14,060 nucleotides of DNA, from contig CAZDOD010000067.1 in assembly GCA_964506935.1 (NCBI GenBank), positions 1-14,060 on the forward strand, in the 5' to 3' direction. The notes below the pieces were generated by a model, which was not told the DNA's origin, did not search any database, and saw nothing but the letters and a program-made list of their open reading frames with translations. The DNA comes from CAZDOD01 sp964506935 (lineage in GTDB: Bacteria > Desulfobacterota > Zymogenia > Zymogenales > Zymogenaceae). The translations under genes were made by a program, and so were the position numbers. The number at the start of each line of letters is the position of its first letter. The first letter of the stretch is position 1. Shown piece after piece: positions 7,090 to 14,060 of the stretch.

Positions 7090-9324
7090 CTACTTGATGC
7101 CCATCGACTTAGCCACCAGTTCAAGGATATCGAAGGCCTTCATCGACTCTTCCTTCTCGAGCTCCTTTATACCGTCAGAAAGCATCGTCAGACAAAACGG
7201 GCAAGCGGTCCCGATTGTGCCGTAGCCCTTATCGATTGCGTCCTGCGTCCTTACGTGGTTTATTCGCTTTCCGATGGTCTCCTCCATCCACATCCTTGCA
7301 CCTCCGGCACCGCAGCAGTAGCTCTTGGCCTTATTTCTGGTAAACTCGTCCACCGAGACACCGGGGATAGAGCTAAGTATCTTCCTCGGCTGGTCGTAAA
7401 GGCCATTATAGCGGCCCAAGAAGCACGAATCGTGATAGGCGACCTTTTCGATCCCATCGACCTTATTTTCGAGCTTGATCCTTCCCTGTTTTATAAGATC
7501 GAGTATGAGCTCGGTGAAGTGATATACCTCGAACTTTCCGCCCTCGTTCTGGGGATACTCGTTCTTCAGGCAGTTGTATCCGTGCGGGCAGGTAGTCACG
7601 ATCTTCTTGACATTGTAGTTTTTCATAGTCTCGATGTTCTGCATGGCGAGCATGGAATAGAGGTACTCGTTTCCCGCCCTCCTTGCGCTGTCGCCGCAGC
7701 ATCCCTCTTCCTGCCCCAGGATACCTACCTTGACTCCCGCTTTTTCCATGATCTTGACGAACACAGACGCGACCTTCTTGTAGCGGTCGTCAAACGAGCC
7801 GGCGCATCCAACGTAGTAGAGATACTCGACGTCGGGGTCTTCGGCCAGCGTCTTGACGGGTAACCCCTCGGCCCAATTTCCCCTCTCGTGGAAGCCGAAG
7901 CCGTAGGGATTGGAGTTATTCTCCATATTTCTCATGGAGGTCGTAAGCTCTGGGCTCATCTCGCCTTCCATCAGGACCTTGTACCTCCTCATGTCGATGA
8001 TCTTTTGAGGCTGGTCGATCAAGACGGGACACGCCTCGACGCAGGCGAGACAGGTCGTACACGCCCAGATGGCGTCTATGTCGTTGGCCTCGCCTATCAA
8101 GGCTTTGCTCTTTATCTCCTCGGATGCGGTTTTCGCAAACAGGGCCGGGGCACGCTCGTAGAGGTTGTCGTTCGTGTTGATAACGATATCCTTCGGAGAC
8201 AGGGGCTTATCCGAGAGATACGCGGGGCAGTTGTCCTGACAGCGCCCGCACCTCGTGCATGCGTCACCGTCAAGGAGCTGCTTCCACGTGAACTGCTCGG
8301 GATAGTAGACACCAAAGACCTCGGCGTTCTCCATATCCTTTATTGGAATCAGAGAGCTCCTGGGCTCAAGCTTCCTGAAAAAAACGTTGAGTGTCGACGT
8401 CACGATGTGCAGCAGCTTTCCCAAGAAGAGATAGACGATAAAGGACATCGCGAGAGCGAGGTGTATCCACCAGTTTATCCTGTGAAATTTTAGGATACTG
8501 CTCTCGGTCATATTCGCATTGAAGAAATTTGCGAGAACGTGCCCGACGGGAGACCATTTCGCCAGTTCGGGATTGTAGTAGTAGGCGTTCCTCAAGACGT
8601 ATATGTTATTTTCGTCGAATGTGGTTCCAATAAAAACATCGCTTCCGTTTGCAACCTCGATTAGCTCTTCATCGGTCAGCTCGGGAAACTCACGCAAGAA
8701 TTCCTCGTCCGCACCGGAGAGGACAACGCTCATTTCTCTCACTTCTTCGTTTGTGCTGACTTCGGTCGCGGCCATCCTGAGACCCTCATTGAAAAATCCC
8801 GAGATGAGAATCAGAAGGATCAGGACGAGCGAGATGAGATCAGTCGGCCTGTTATCGAGGCGGTCGGGCCTCTGTATGTATCGGATCACGCCAAAGACGA
8901 TGATCGCAACAAGAGCGCCGAGCCCGAAGAGGTCGAGGACGACCGAGTAGAATTTGTAGAAGTTCCCGTACCAGAAGCGGACATTGAAAATCAGGAGCGT
9001 AAAATCCTCCTGAATGACGATGAGGGCGGTGCCGATAAATAGGACGGCAAAGCCCCAGAAGAGGAGGAAGTGGGTCAGTCCAGGAACCGCCTCTTTGATA
9101 AGCTTCGCCTGCATAAAGACATACTGGACTATTCCCCAGATACGCTTTCCCAGTTTATCGGTCCTCACCTCCGGCTGTCCAAGCTTCCAGACCCTGATCT
9201 TCTTGACAAAGAGATAGATGAAGATCGCAGTTACGATTAGAGCTATGCCATAGACGACGAATCTCGCAATACCGTGGGGTCCCCCGAGGTTGAAGAAGAC
9301 CTCTCGTGAAATCTGATATTCCAT
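7090..9324 (-). CDS. Membrane-bound FeS/CCG oxidoreductase, probable ETF:(methyl)menaquinone oxidoreductase
   Basis: A 744-residue protein in three parts. The N-terminal part has hydrophobic helices near 22-42, 83-106, 126-148, 163-180 and 286-305, resembling the NarI-type cytochrome b subunit, with His85, His281, His288 and His306 as possible heme ligands. Two [4Fe-4S] motifs follow: Cys356, 359, 362, 366 and Cys422, 425, 428, 432. The C-terminal part carries two CCG domains (CCG at 542-544 and 670-672; other Cys at 507, 579, 585, 634, 708, 711). This layout is known from the DUF224 protein encoded beside etfBA in Syntrophomonas and relatives, thought to move electrons from ETF to menaquinone. 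Here it directly follows etfA (53-base gap) with a GGAG box before its ATG. An acidic stretch at about 188-250 interrupts the membrane part and may be an insertion. The quinone type and heme content are inferred. Confidence 0.9.
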   Translation of the reverse strand: MEYQISREVFFNLGGPHGIARFVVYGIALIVTAIFIYLFVKKIRVWKLGQPEVRTDKLGKRIWGIVQYVFMQAKLIKEAVPGLTHFLLFWGFAVLFIGTALIVIQEDFTLLIFNVRFWYGNFYKFYSVVLDLFGLGALVAIIVFGVIRYIQRPDRLDNRPTDLISLVLILLILISGFFNEGLRMAATEVSTNEEVREMSVVLSGADEEFLREFPELTDEELIEVANGSDVFIGTTFDENNIYVLRNAYYYNPELAKWSPVGHVLANFFNANMTESSILKFHRINWWIHLALAMSFIVYLFLGKLLHIVTSTLNVFFRKLEPRSSLIPIKDMENAEVFGVYYPEQFTWKQLLDGDACTRCGRCQDNCPAYLSDKPLSPKDIVINTNDNLYERAPALFAKTASEEIKSKALIGEANDIDAIWACTTCLACVEACPVLIDQPQKIIDMRRYKVLMEGEMSPELTTSMRNMENNSNPYGFGFHERGNWAEGLPVKTLAEDPDVEYLYYVGCAGSFDDRYKKVASVFVKIMEKAGVKVGILGQEEGCCGDSARRAGNEYLYSMLAMQNIETMKNYNVKKIVTTCPHGYNCLKNEYPQNEGGKFEVYHFTELILDLIKQGRIKLENKVDGIEKVAYHDSCFLGRYNGLYDQPRKILSSIPGVSVDEFTRNKAKSYCCGAGGARMWMEETIGKRINHVRTQDAIDKGYGTIGTACPFCLTMLSDGIKELEKEESMKAFDILELVAKSMGIK

Positions 9325-9377
9325 TGATTAATCTCCATAAAGCAGGGGTCTCTCCCCCTATTTTTACGGTTTTTTAA

Positions 9378-10352
9378 CTATTCGGCCAAGAGTTTCTTGA
9401 CCTCACTTGTGACTTCAGGAACGACCTTAAACAGGTCATCCACAATACCATAGTCGGCCTTTGAGAAGATCGGTGCATCGGCATCTTTATTTATCGCCAC
9501 GATGTACTTAGATGAACCCATGCCCGCAAGGTGCTGGATCGCACCGGAAATGCCGCAGGCGATATATAGCGACGGGGATACTGTCTTTCCGGTCTGCCCC
9601 ACCTGATCGGCGTGCGGCCTCCATCCGGCGTCTACCGAGGCGCGGGATGCCCCCACCGTTGCGTTCGAGCCGATTGTGTCGGCCAACTCTTCCAATATCT
9701 TATATTCATCGGGGCCTTTCATTCCCCTTCCGCCTGAGATTATGATGTCGGCCTCGGTGAGGTCCACCCTGCCGCCTGACTCCTGTGAAAGCTCTTTGAG
9801 AGGAGCCTTTGCATCCCCTAGAGAGACAGAAACCTTTTCCACCGCACCGCCCTTGGGATTTTCCGTGGCCGGAAATACCTTCGGCCTTCCGAGAGCCATC
9901 TGCGGGGAAGATTTCACCTTTATATTAACATACGCCTTTCCTGCGAATACCGGCCGAAAGGACATCAAAGTGTTGCCGTCCATCTCGAGCTTCGTACAGT
10001 CTGAGGCCATCGCCGTGTTGAGGCGGGCGGCTATACGCGGGAAGAGGTCCTTCCCCATTGCCGACGCACCGCCGATGAGGATTTTGGCGTCTTTCGCCAC
10101 CTCGGCTACGGCCTGGGAGTAGAGGTCGGGAACGTAGTTTTCGAGCTTCGGATCGTCCACGACATAGACCTTATCCGCACCGAATTTGCCCAAATCCGAA
10201 GCGAGTCCCTCGACGCCTTTGCCTACGACAACCGCACAGCACTCACCTCCAGCTGCGTCGGCGAGTTTTCTTCCCGTGGTCACCATCTCGAAGGAGACCT
10301 TTCTCAAAGCCCCACCCCTTTGCTCGGCGAATACCAGAACTTCCTTTGCCAT
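9378..10352 (-). CDS. etfA: Electron transfer flavoprotein alpha subunit
   Basis: A 324-residue EtfA, close to the usual 310-340. The C-terminal FAD-binding half is complete: GGRGMK (207-212), GASRASVDAGW (234-244), QVGQTGKTVSP (250-260), YIACGISGAIQH (263-274) and the NKDADAPIF segment (288-296) ending in DYGIVDDL. The N-terminal half (about 1-195) is the domain that packs against EtfB. In the cytoplasm the EtfAB dimer takes electrons from acyl-CoA dehydrogenase. The ATG has a GGAG box 7 bases upstream. It lies 87 bases after etfB and 53 bases before the membrane oxidoreductase that is its probable electron acceptor. Confidence 0.96.
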   Translation of the reverse strand: MAKEVLVFAEQRGGALRKVSFEMVTTGRKLADAAGGECCAVVVGKGVEGLASDLGKFGADKVYVVDDPKLENYVPDLYSQAVAEVAKDAKILIGGASAMGKDLFPRIAARLNTAMASDCTKLEMDGNTLMSFRPVFAGKAYVNIKVKSSPQMALGRPKVFPATENPKGGAVEKVSVSLGDAKAPLKELSQESGGRVDLTEADIIISGGRGMKGPDEYKILEELADTIGSNATVGASRASVDAGWRPHADQVGQTGKTVSPSLYIACGISGAIQHLAGMGSSKYIVAINKDADAPIFSKADYGIVDDLFKVVPEVTSEVKKLLAE

Positions 10353-10439
10353 TTTTTATCTCCTTATTTACTTCGGCCTGCCCTTTTTTATCTAGGCTTC
10401 AAATTCCAAAGACAGGCTTATCTTCATAAATTATAGGGA

Positions 10440-11201
10440 TCAGATGACTTTCGCCTCTTCCCTCAAGGCCTTTACCAGTGCTTTTGCCTTAGCCGCGGCA
10501 TCGTCGCCCTCTATAATGCGTCCCGGGGGCCGCTGGGGCGGTGCCTCCCACTTCGTTATCTCGGAATTTGCGGCACCAAGCTTTACATCCTTGATGTCGA
10601 GGGGCTTCTTTTTCGCCTTCATAATTCCGGGGAGTGATGCGTAGCGGGGCTCGTTTAGGCCCTTCTGACATGCAACGATCGCGGGGAGCTTGACCTCGAC
10701 GATCTCCTTTCCACCCTCGATCTCACGGGTCAAGACGGCCTTGTCTCCGCTGACCTCCACCTTCGTAACGACGGTGACACAGGGTAGATCAAGGAGCTCC
10801 GCCAACATTGGGCCTACCTGGGCCATGTCGTCGTCTATCGCCTGTTTTCCGCAGAAGATGAGCTTGTAGTCACCGCTTTTCAGCTCCTCGGCCAGCGCCT
10901 TTGCAACGCCTAGGGCGTCGGTGTATTCATCTTCTCCAATCTTTAGGAGTACGCCCTTGTCGGCGCCCATGGCGAGTGCCGTCCTGATTGCCTCGACGGA
11001 CCTCTCGGGCCCGAGGCTAAGAATCGTGACCTCCCCGGCGCCTGCGGCCTCTTTCTTTTTGAGGGCCTCTTCGACACCGAACTCATCATAGGGATTCATA
11101 ACGAACTTTACGCCCTCCTTGACGTACCCGCTCCCATCCGGTTTGACCTTTATCAAGGCCTCCGAATCCGGAACATGCTTCATGATGACAGCTGAGTTCA
11201 C
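10440..11201 (-). CDS. etfB: Electron transfer flavoprotein beta subunit (GTG start)
   Basis: A 253-residue EtfB. Nucleotide-binding segments are KHVPD (8-12), MNPYDEFGVEEAL (35-47) and GKQAIDDD (118-125). The segment NEPRYASLPGIMKAKKKP (183-200) matches the recognition loop that docks on acyl-CoA dehydrogenases in mitochondrial ETF, with Leu190 as the anchor residue. The start is GTG: a full AGGAGG lies 6 bases upstream, and the first residues (NSAVIMKHVPD) align with the family start, whereas the next ATG (codon 7) would cut into the first strand. It starts 27 bases after the acyl-CoA dehydrogenase gene, so co-expression is likely. The DDD after QAI differs from the DGDTAQ form I recall for bifurcating EtfB, which favours ordinary electron transfer. 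Confidence 0.96.
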   Translation of the reverse strand: MNSAVIMKHVPDSEALIKVKPDGSGYVKEGVKFVMNPYDEFGVEEALKKKEAAGAGEVTILSLGPERSVEAIRTALAMGADKGVLLKIGEDEYTDALGVAKALAEELKSGDYKLIFCGKQAIDDDMAQVGPMLAELLDLPCVTVVTKVEVSGDKAVLTREIEGGKEIVEVKLPAIVACQKGLNEPRYASLPGIMKAKKKPLDIKDVKLGAANSEITKWEAPPQRPPGRIIEGDDAAAKAKALVKALREEAKVI

Positions 11202-11228
11202 TTTTATCCTCCTTTTTTCATCTAATAT

Positions 11229-12374
11229 CTATTTTTGCTTTATAAGACTGCTTGATATGACCAAGCGCTGGATTTCCGAAGTACCTTCGTAGATCTCGGT
11301 TATCTTGGCATCCCTGAAATAGCGCTCCACGGGATAGTCCTTCGTGTAGCCGTATCCGCCGTGGATCTGGATCGCCTTTGTGGCGGCGCGCATTGCCGTC
11401 TCCGAGGCGAAGAGTTTCGCCATTGCGGCCTCCTTCGAGAATCGGACGTTCCCCTTGTCCTTCATGCTTGCGGCCCTCCAGGTCAGGAGGCGCGCCGCAT
11501 CGATCTCGGTCGCTATATCGGCTATCATCCACTGGAGCGCCTGAAAATTTATTATCGGCTCGCCGAACTGCTCACGCGTCCTCGCAAATTCTATACTCTC
11601 TTCTAAAGAGCCCCTCGCTATCCCGAGGGCCTGCGAGGCTATCCCTATACGACCGCCGTCAAGAGTGTGCATCCCGATCTTGAACCCGTCCCCTTCTGCG
11701 CCCAACAGGTTTGAAACGGGGATCTCGGCGTCCTCGAAGACGAGCTCGACCGTGGAAGAGCCCAGGATACCCAGTTTATCCTCGACTTTGCCGACCGAAT
11801 AGCCCGGTGTACCCTTCTCGACGATTACCATCGAGAGGCCCTTGTGTTTTTCCTCTCCGGTCCTCACCATGACCACGGAGACATCGGCCTCCCTCCCGTT
11901 CGTGATGAAGTTCTTGGTACCGTTAAGGATGTATTTGTCTCCGTTCTTCTTTGCGGTCGTGCGCGTGCCGGCAGAATCCGACCCCGCATTCGCCTCGGTC
12001 ATCCCGAAGCAGCCTATCTTCTCTCCCCTTGCGAGGGGAGCGAGAAATTTTTCCTTTTGATCTTCCGTCCCGAAGTAGTAGATCGGCGAACTGCACAGAG
12101 ATGTGTGTGCGCTCATTACAACGCCGGTCGATGCGCAGTGTCTCGATATCTCCTCAACGGCGATGGCGTAACAGATATAATCCATTCCCGCCCCACCGTA
12201 GTTTTCGGGAAAGACCATGCCCATAAGACCAAGCTCCGCCATCTTCTTGATGCTTTCTTCGGGAAATTTGTGCTCACGGTCCACCGCCTCGGCCGCCGGT
12301 TTCAGCTCCTCCTCGGCAAATTTTCTGGTCATATCCATTATCATTCGCTGTTCATCTGTTAGCTCAAATTCCAA
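11229..12374 (-). CDS. Acyl-CoA dehydrogenase (TTG start)
   Basis: A 381-residue acyl-CoA dehydrogenase of the short/medium-chain type, oxidising acyl-CoA to trans-2-enoyl-CoA with FAD and passing electrons to EtfBA. Visible features are the N-terminal helical domain (1-120), the FAD/substrate signature GCFGMTEANAGSD (121-133), the middle beta domain, and the C-terminal helical domain. The catalytic base is Glu363 in IYEGTSEIQR (361-370), the position used by butyryl- and medium-chain enzymes. IHGGYGYTKDYPVERYFRD (337-355) is also typical. The start is TTG, chosen because AGGGGGTG lies 7 bases upstream and the family usually begins with exactly this MEFELTDEQR-type segment; the next ATG (codon 11) would delete it. 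Chain-length preference cannot be fixed by eye. It follows the fusion gene after a 164-base gap rich in short repeats. Confidence 0.95.
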   Translation of the reverse strand: MEFELTDEQRMIMDMTRKFAEEELKPAAEAVDREHKFPEESIKKMAELGLMGMVFPENYGGAGMDYICYAIAVEEISRHCASTGVVMSAHTSLCSSPIYYFGTEDQKEKFLAPLARGEKIGCFGMTEANAGSDSAGTRTTAKKNGDKYILNGTKNFITNGREADVSVVMVRTGEEKHKGLSMVIVEKGTPGYSVGKVEDKLGILGSSTVELVFEDAEIPVSNLLGAEGDGFKIGMHTLDGGRIGIASQALGIARGSLEESIEFARTREQFGEPIINFQALQWMIADIATEIDAARLLTWRAASMKDKGNVRFSKEAAMAKLFASETAMRAATKAIQIHGGYGYTKDYPVERYFRDAKITEIYEGTSEIQRLVISSSLIKQK

Positions 12375-12421
12375 TCAGTCTCACCCCCTTTCAATCCTTA
12401 ATTTTTTCCGAAAAGACATAA

Positions 12422-12528
12422 ACCGATATATCTATAAACCCTAGAAACAACTAGAACCTATAGAAATCCTAGAAATCCTTTGATATCGGTCTCATGCCAG
12501 ATTAATTTAGGTCATGCCGATCTATAAA
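12422..12528. promoter_or_regulatory. Candidate regulatory region upstream of the acyl-CoA dehydrogenase gene
   Basis: This AT-rich gap between the fusion gene and the acyl-CoA dehydrogenase gene carries several layered repeats. An inverted pair ACCGATAT (12422-12429) and ATATCGGT (12483-12490) encloses a TAGAA repeat array. TCATGCC occurs at 12492-12498 and 12512-12518, exactly 20 bases apart. CCGAT...CTATAAA occurs at 12423-12438 and, without a 4-base ATAT, at 12517-12528. I see no strong -35/-10 pair and no terminator, so readthrough from the upstream gene is likely, with possible added control here. Confidence 0.4.
12433..12478. repeat. Short tandem array, 9-10-bp units of TAGAAATCC type
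   Basis: Five units lie head to tail: TATAAACCC (12433), TAGAAACAAC (12442), TAGAACCTA (12452), TAGAAATCC (12461) and TAGAAATCC (12470). The last two are identical. The spacing is close to one helical turn, so the TAGAA words face one side of the DNA. No function is known to me; a cooperative regulator site is possible. Confidence 0.6.
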
Positions 12529-12538
12529 AGACGGCTGG

Positions 12539-14060
12539 TTACTTATCTTTAAACTTCGCCTCCCTTTTCTCGATGAAGGCCTCGATACCCTCCTTCTTAT
12601 CCTCGGTGTTGACGAGTCTTCCGAAGCACTTCGACTCGATCTGAAGGCCCTTTTCGAGCGAAACCTTGAGCCCGTCTTCTATCGCCTCCATTGCGGCCCC
12701 CACGGCAACCTGGCCCTTCTTGGCGATATTTGTCGCCAGGTCCTTCGCCTCCTTTAGGATAAGCTCGGGGCTCGTCACCTTTTCGACCAGACCAATGTCA
12801 AAGGCCTCCTGGGCCGACAGGAATCTCCCCGTGAGGATCATTTCCATACCCCTCGCTTTGCCGACGATCCTCGGGACTCTCTGTGTCCCCCCGAAGCCGG
12901 GGATGATCCCGAGGTTTATCTCCGGGACGCCTATCTGTGCCTTATTCGATGCGTACCTGATATGGCAGGCCGAGGCAATCTCGAGACCACCGCCGAGGCA
13001 GTAGCCGTTGATCGCACAGATGACCGGCTTTCTTGAACCCTCGATCTTATCGAGTATCTCGTGTCCCATACGTGTGAGCTGCTCACCCATCTTGGGATCT
13101 TCGATGAACTGGATCTCTTTTATGTCGGCCCCCGCCACAAATACCGTCCCCGTTCCGGTGAGGACGATGACCTTCACCTTCTTATCCTTTTGGGCCTTTT
13201 CAAATGCCTCGTCGATATCCTCCATTGTCTTTTTTGCCAATGCGTTCATTGGAGGATTGTCAATCGTCACCACGGCCACGCCGTTGTCGTCGACCTTGTA
13301 ATGGCACCTCTTGAGGAGTCTCCTCTTGCCATCGGCTAGATCAGATAGGATCTTCGGGGCCTTGAAGCGAACGGGATCGATAGTCTTGGCATACTCATCG
13401 AACTTCTCCTTTATCTTCTTCCACCCCACAACCTCCTCTGCGTAGTGTAGGGGTCCCCACGCCGTCTTGTATGGGAATCCCGTGCCATAGACCATGCCGG
13501 TGTCGATATCATATCCTTCGGCAAATCCCTCCTCGACCAGCATCAGTGCCTCCCTGATCTGGATGAGGATGAGCCTCATGATGTCGAACGGGACTCCACA
13601 AGGCTTTATCTTTTTCCTCTCCTCCTCGAGGATCTTGAGAAAGTCTTCGCTGTTGGGAGCACCTTCTTTGGTGTAGTCGTAGAATCCCTTCTGGGACTTC
13701 TGTCCGAGGAGCCCCTTCTCGACCATCTTCTTCATCAAGTCGAGGACCTTACACCTCTCCCCGTATGCCTCTTCAAGCGTCCCCGCGGCGTGTGTGCCGA
13801 CGTCGAGCCCGACGAGATCGGTCAGTATAAACGGGCCCATTGGCATCCCGAACTCTGTTGCGGCCTTGTCGATATCGGCCGTCTTCAGCTCGGGGGTATC
13901 AATGAGGGCCGCCATCGCCTCCCCCAGATAGGGGATCAGGACGCGGTTTACGGCAAATCCCGCGCAGTTGCCGACCTCGATAGGGATCTTTTTGATTATA
14001 AGCGCGAAGTCCGTCATCGTATCCACCACGGCACCGTCGGTTCCCGCATAGTGGATGACC
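12539..14060 (-). CDS. 3-hydroxyacyl-CoA dehydrogenase/enoyl-CoA hydratase fusion (partial, N terminus outside window)
   Basis: The frame stays open past the right edge, so the GTG at 14029 is not a credible start; the NAD-binding Rossmann domain must lie outside. The visible 506 residues begin in the 3-hydroxyacyl-CoA dehydrogenase C-terminal domain (NCAGFAVNRVLIPYLGEA, KGLLGQKSQKGFYDY), followed by its second copy around MVYGTGFPYKTAWGP. An enoyl-CoA hydratase (crotonase) domain fills the last 250 residues: oxyanion-hole segment VAGADIKEI, then GYCLGGGLEIASA and VPEINLGIIPGFGGTQ, with both catalytic Glu present (13 bases of coding around 12980 and 12920). The order dehydrogenase then hydratase is the reverse of FadB/FadJ and is known from archaeal and some anaerobic bacterial crotonyl-CoA hydratase/3-hydroxybutyryl-CoA dehydrogenases. 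It should turn enoyl-CoA into 3-ketoacyl-CoA with NAD+. Confidence 0.92.
   Translation of the reverse strand, partial: VIHYAGTDGAVVDTMTDFALIIKKIPIEVGNCAGFAVNRVLIPYLGEAMAALIDTPELKTADIDKAATEFGMPMGPFILTDLVGLDVGTHAAGTLEEAYGERCKVLDLMKKMVEKGLLGQKSQKGFYDYTKEGAPNSEDFLKILEEERKKIKPCGVPFDIMRLILIQIREALMLVEEGFAEGYDIDTGMVYGTGFPYKTAWGPLHYAEEVVGWKKIKEKFDEYAKTIDPVRFKAPKILSDLADGKRRLLKRCHYKVDDNGVAVVTIDNPPMNALAKKTMEDIDEAFEKAQKDKKVKVIVLTGTGTVFVAGADIKEIQFIEDPKMGEQLTRMGHEILDKIEGSRKPVICAINGYCLGGGLEIASACHIRYASNKAQIGVPEINLGIIPGFGGTQRVPRIVGKARGMEMILTGRFLSAQEAFDIGLVEKVTSPELILKEAKDLATNIAKKGQVAVGAAMEAIEDGLKVSLEKGLQIESKCFGRLVNTEDKKEGIEAFIEKREAKFKDK

Noticed and set aside
7081..7863. Long plus-strand reading frame (260 codons) antisense to the FeS oxidoreductase gene
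   Set aside because: It mirrors a strongly supported gene, has no ribosome binding site or recognisable domain, and its composition is what the codon use of the opposite strand gives.
14027..14029. GTG codon as start of the hydroxyacyl-CoA dehydrogenase/hydratase
   Set aside because: The frame remains open to the window edge, the dehydrogenase lacks its NAD-binding domain from this point, and no ribosome binding site is seen.

Overview
The window holds two converging metabolic blocks of an anaerobic Gram-negative bacterium, nearly all on the minus strand. A plus-strand fragment at the left edge ends like an outer-membrane beta-barrel (final aromatic-rich strand ending in Phe), which points to a diderm. 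The anaerobic-type glycerol-3-phosphate dehydrogenase (GlpABC) and a membrane FeS/CCG-domain oxidoreductase next to ETF resemble gene sets of Desulfobacterota and other anaerobic or syntrophic fatty-acid oxidisers. That placement is an inference; no rRNA or other taxonomic marker is present.

Layout from left to right. 3-209 (+): C-terminal fragment of a probable outer-membrane protein, followed by a strong hairpin terminator (225-260) that can work in both directions. 328-1101 (-): an alpha/beta-hydrolase of unknown substrate. 1137-1163 (-): a terminator closing the glp operon. 1243-6889 (-): glpK-glpA-glpB-glpC, driven by a good sigma-70-like promoter with an extended -10 element (6936-6965) and a 16-bp dyad inside its spacer. 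6997-7027 (-): a terminator closing the next operon. 7090-14060 (-): a beta-oxidation block in transcription order: 3-hydroxyacyl-CoA dehydrogenase/enoyl-CoA hydratase fusion (its start lies outside the window), acyl-CoA dehydrogenase, etfB, etfA, and a membrane-bound FeS oxidoreductase of the ETF:(methyl)menaquinone oxidoreductase type.

How the genes work together. Glycerol is phosphorylated by GlpK, and GlpABC oxidises glycerol-3-phosphate and passes electrons to the quinone pool. In the second block the acyl-CoA dehydrogenase reduces EtfBA, which should hand electrons to the membrane FeS protein and on to menaquinone; the fusion protein carries out the next two steps (hydration and NAD-linked oxidation). 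A thiolase is not seen and may lie beyond the right edge. Together the two units would degrade both halves of a glycerolipid into one quinone pool, each using a CCG-domain protein as the membrane-side electron carrier.

I found no tRNA, rRNA, CRISPR array, insertion sequence or phage gene, and no clearly unknown multi-gene system. The least ordinary items are a helically phased 9-10-bp repeat array with nested repeats in the 164-bp gap before the acyl-CoA dehydrogenase gene, an acidic insertion in the membrane part of the FeS oxidoreductase, and non-ATG starts in two consecutive genes. No gene-free stretch exceeds 300 bases.
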